Notes under the pieces: generated by a model
Seen by the model: the letters and a program-made list of their open reading frames with translations, nothing else
The model's database searches: none
Told to the model about the DNA's origin: nothing
DNA from: Eubacteriales bacterium
Lineage (GTDB): Bacteria > Bacillota > Clostridia > Peptostreptococcales > Anaerovoracaceae
Direction: 5' to 3'
Assembly: GCA_028691625.1 (NCBI GenBank)
Contig: JAQUYZ010000055.1
Span: 1 to 8,291, forward strand
DNA: 8,291 nt
Shown here: piece by piece, positions 6,962 to 8,291 of the stretch
Layout of the letters: each line of letters begins with the position of its first letter
Position numbering within the stretch: the stretch's first letter is position 1
Translations under genes and position numbers: made by a program

Positions 6962-6985
6962 TATCATTTGTAGGAGGTATTTTGA

Positions 6986-7660
6986 ATGATTCGTACTGCT
7001 ATATTAGTTGATGGAGGCTTTTATAGAAAACGAGCCGCCTACCTATGGGGAAAGAGAACGCCTGAAGAGAGGGCAAAGGAATTAGCTGCCTACTGTGTTG
7101 CACACATTAAAGATACATATGAGTTAAAGGATGAGCGTTACTTATATAGAGTCTTTTACTATGACTGTCCCCCGCTTGAGACCACTGTTTACCACCCATT
7201 TTTAAAGAAGAATATTTACTTTGAAAAGAACGAAACCTTCTCTTGGACAAACGATTTCTATGCCGAATTGAAAGAACGAAGAAAATTTGCCTTGCGATTA
7301 GGGACGCTATCGGATGAACGGGCCGGTTATACCTTGAACCAGGAAAAACTGAAGAAATTGTGCGCAGGGGCTATTAAATTAGAAGATCTATCTGAGCATG
7401 ATTTTAATATAAATTTCGAGCAAAAGGGAGTCGATATGAGAATAGGGCTTGATATTGCTTCGCTCTCTTATAAAAAACAGGTCGAGCAGATTATCTTGAT
7501 TTCTGGTGACAGCGATTTTGTTCCGGCGGCTAAACTGGCGAGACGTGAAGGAATCGATTTTATTCTGGATCCTATGTGGGCGAAAATTAAAGATGATCTG
7601 TTTGAACATATTGACGGGTTGAAGTCCCAATGGGGAGAGAAAAAGAAGAATATTAGATGA
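6986..7660 (+). CDS. NYN-domain protein (LabA/DUF88 type, PIN-like nuclease fold)
   Basis: A 224-residue protein that is one NYN domain from end to end. The first strand AILVDGGFYRKR carries the N-terminal aspartate (D9). YYDCPP (58-63) follows, then KGVDMRIGLDIASL (147-160) with two more acidic residues, and the hallmark ILISGDSDFVPAAKLARREG (170-189). The Asp cluster D9, D150, D175 and D177 is the usual metal site of PIN-like ribonucleases and looks intact, so it should be active. There is no signal peptide or membrane segment, so it is cytoplasmic. The family is linked to RNA cleavage, and some members occur in defence or toxin settings; the target here is unknown. The ATG has AGGAGGT at 6972-6978. 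The gene has its own strong promoter and a structured leader. Its stop overlaps (ATGA) a small downstream frame. AT-richer codons than the S-layer gene suggest a different history. Confidence 0.9.
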   Translation: MIRTAILVDGGFYRKRAAYLWGKRTPEERAKELAAYCVAHIKDTYELKDERYLYRVFYYDCPPLETTVYHPFLKKNIYFEKNETFSWTNDFYAELKERRKFALRLGTLSDERAGYTLNQEKLKKLCAGAIKLEDLSEHDFNINFEQKGVDMRIGLDIASLSYKKQVEQIILISGDSDFVPAAKLARREGIDFILDPMWAKIKDDLFEHIDGLKSQWGEKKKNIR

Positions 7661-7813
7661 AAATTGGACTTGAACCATCCCAGCGGTGGTTCTTTGCTTT
7701 GTACACGGAAGGTGAAACCTAATGGACAATATCTGCAGATGGGATCTGAAAAGAAATACCTGGTTGTCGACATTGCCAAGAAGATCGCGAGCGAAAGTAA
7801 GGTCACAGAGTAA
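7657..7813 (+). pseudogene. Small frameshifted frame overlapping the NYN stop
   Basis: The ATG at 7657 overlaps the NYN stop (ATGA) and opens MKIGLEPSQRWFFALYTEGE-T, closed by TAA at 7720-7722. One frame over, the reading continues smoothly as NGQYLQMGSEKKYLVVDIAKK and so on to TAA at 7811-7813. Removing one base in ACCTAAT would join both parts into a single protein of about 52 residues. So it is either a gene broken by a one-base insertion, a programmed frameshift, or two chance frames. The overlap with the NYN gene and the sensible composition on both sides favour a once-real coupled gene. I do not recognise a family. The weak stem GAACCA with TGGTTC (7672-7692) lies within it. Confidence 0.4.
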
Positions 7814-7827
7814 AGGAGATGAGTGCC

Positions 7828-7974
7828 ATGCCCAAATTGAAAGAAAAGCCGGAAGAGAAGCAGGAAGAAATTCTTCCCCAAACCCTATCTCGTCGAATGT
7901 TCGAATCCCTTGGCAAAAAAGAAAAAATACCGCCTGAAGGCGATATTCTTTCTTTTGGCACACTCCCGAGATGA
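7828..7974 (+). CDS. Possible small charged protein, 48 residues
   Basis: The start has AAAGGAG (7812-7818) well placed, 9 nt before the ATG and overlapping the stop of the preceding small frame, an operon-like arrangement. The product begins MPKLKEKPEEKQEEILPQ and is rich in Lys and Glu, with no signal peptide. The last 15 or so residues are encoded by the terminator-like hairpin (7917-7956) and the left edge of repeat copy 2, so the original C-terminus was probably replaced when the repeat arrived. I do not recognise a family. It may be a truncated gene or a real small protein of the NYN operon. Confidence 0.4.
   Translation: MPKLKEKPEEKQEEILPQTLSRRMFESLGKKEKIPPEGDILSFGTLPR
7915..7956 (-). 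terminator. Hairpin terminator abutting repeat copy 2
   Basis: An 18-pair stem with two mismatches (7917-7934 with 7939-7956) and the loop TGAA. Read on the - strand it follows directly after the tRNA-end-like sequence of copy 2 and runs into a T tract (complement of 7915-7920). It has the same position and a similar arm pattern as the hairpin directly behind the true tRNA-Arg, so the tRNA-end plus terminator unit appears duplicated. It may also stop + strand transcription from the NYN operon. Confidence 0.65.
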
Positions 7975-8116
7975 TCACACAAGCGTGCCGGAAGGACTTG
8001 GGTTTCACGCTTGCCGTCCTTCGTCGGCCCGTTCGGCCGGACTCGAACCGCTCGCTGCCAGTCAGTTCGCAGGACTGTCTGGCGACGCTCGCGCATTTGC
8101 ATGTTCGAATCATCTC
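7957..8116. repeat. Structured repeat, copy 2, with tRNA-Arg-like sequence at both ends
   Basis: The left end carries GGCA (7957-7960), a 2-bp insertion, and CTCCCGAGATGAT (7963-7975), identical to the tRNA-Arg 3' end apart from the insertion. The right end (8101-8116) is a 16-nt inverted copy of the tRNA T-arm (8179-8194), so the element is bounded by inverted GAGATGAT and ATCATCTC. Inside are the helix CAAGCGTG with CACGCTTG (7980-7987 and 8006-8013), a 7-bp interleaved pairing GAAGGAC with GTCCTTC (7991-7997 and 8016-8022) forming a pseudoknot, the hairpin CGGCC with GGCCG (8025-8029 and 8035-8039), and a long hairpin (8057-8068 with 8072-8083, one T-T mismatch). The order matches copy 1, with base changes on both sides of helices. 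Function is unknown: a mobile element or a structured RNA. Confidence 0.75.
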
Positions 8117-8128
8117 TACCTGAATACA

Positions 8129-8169
8129 AAAAGCGAAAAGTACCACGCGAGGTGGTACTTTTCGCTTTT
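8129..8169 (-). terminator. Rho-independent terminator of tRNA-Arg
   Basis: A perfect 18-bp inverted repeat (8129-8146 with 8152-8169) and a 5-nt loop. On the - strand the stem starts at the terminal A of the encoded CCA and ends in TTTTTG. It abuts the tRNA with no spacer at all, so part of the mature 3' end lies in the hairpin base. Confidence 0.85.
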
Positions 8170-8244
8170 GGCACTCCCGAGATGATTCGAACATCCGACG
8201 CACGGTTTAGGAAACCGACGCTCTATCCCCTGAGCTACGGGAGC
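8169..8244 (-). tRNA. tRNA-Arg, anticodon CCU
   Basis: A complete 76-nt cloverleaf with CCA encoded in the gene. The acceptor stem GCTCCCG pairs with CGGGAGT (a G-T pair at position 1), the D-arm is GCTC/GAGC, and the anticodon loop TTCCTAA has CCT at 34-36 (8211-8209). The T-arm is GGATG-TTCGAAT-CATCT, and the discriminator base is G. Positions 27 and 43 are both T, an unpaired base at the foot of the anticodon stem, so that stem has four pairs. It reads the AGG codon. It is directly followed by a terminator. Its 3' half occurs again, in part, in the two repeats at 6070 and 7957. The start of any upstream tRNA partner lies outside the window; nothing is recognised in 8245-8291. Confidence 0.95.
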
Positions 8245-8291
8245 ATAGTGTTTGGGATCCTCAAAGCAAAGCGCAAGCTTATCGTACTCTG

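Noticed and set aside
7672..7692. Stem GAACCA/TGGTTC as terminator of the NYN gene
   Set aside because: It has only six pairs with a mixed loop and a broken T tract (TTTGCTTTG), and it sits inside an apparent small coding frame.
6070..8116. CRISPR array
   Set aside because: There are only two diverged copies, far apart, of more than 120 bp, with no regular short repeats or spacers.
7388..8203. Long - strand open frame of 271 codons
   Set aside because: It lies antisense to the NYN gene, then runs through terminators, repeat copy 2 and into the tRNA. It has no RBS or family motif, so it is an accidental frame.

Overview
The window looks like a chromosomal segment of a Gram-positive, monoderm member of the Firmicutes, probably a clostridial anaerobe. 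The signs are strong AGGAGG-type ribosome binding sites, near-consensus sigma-A promoters, an S-layer protein with three SLH domains, a BmrR-type MerR regulator and a DUF3237 gene beside a YtcJ-type amidohydrolase. No species can be named from sequence alone.

Left part (1-1660, + strand): the 3' part of an amidohydrolase gene cut by the window edge, overlapping by 4 nt a small DUF3237 protein. The pair ends at a hairpin terminator that also serves the convergent operon. Middle (1677-5181, - strand): a two-gene operon of a small zinc-ribbon protein and a 1037-residue secreted, cell-wall-anchored surface protein, joined by an ATGA overlap. Its promoter has the stretched 19-bp spacer and central palindrome typical of MerR-activated promoters. 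The divergent gene (5257-6060, +) encodes a MerR-family regulator with a BmrR/GyrI-like ligand pocket. The simplest reading is that a small-molecule-sensing MerR protein switches on a surface protein instead of the usual efflux pump.

Right part (6061-8291): mostly non-coding and accessory in character. Two related structured repeats (6070-6192 and 7957-8116) each begin with a copy of the 3' end of the tRNA-Arg(CCU) gene that lies at 8169-8244 on the - strand. They share helices kept by compensatory base changes. Between them are about 650 bases of unclear content (6193-6846), and then an NYN-domain (PIN-like ribonuclease) gene with a near-perfect promoter and a foldable leader. Behind the NYN gene lie tiny overlapping reading frames, one apparently frameshifted. 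The tRNA and the second repeat are each followed directly, on the - strand, by a hairpin terminator, which suggests duplication of a tRNA-end plus terminator module. No integrase, transposase, CRISPR array or rRNA is visible.
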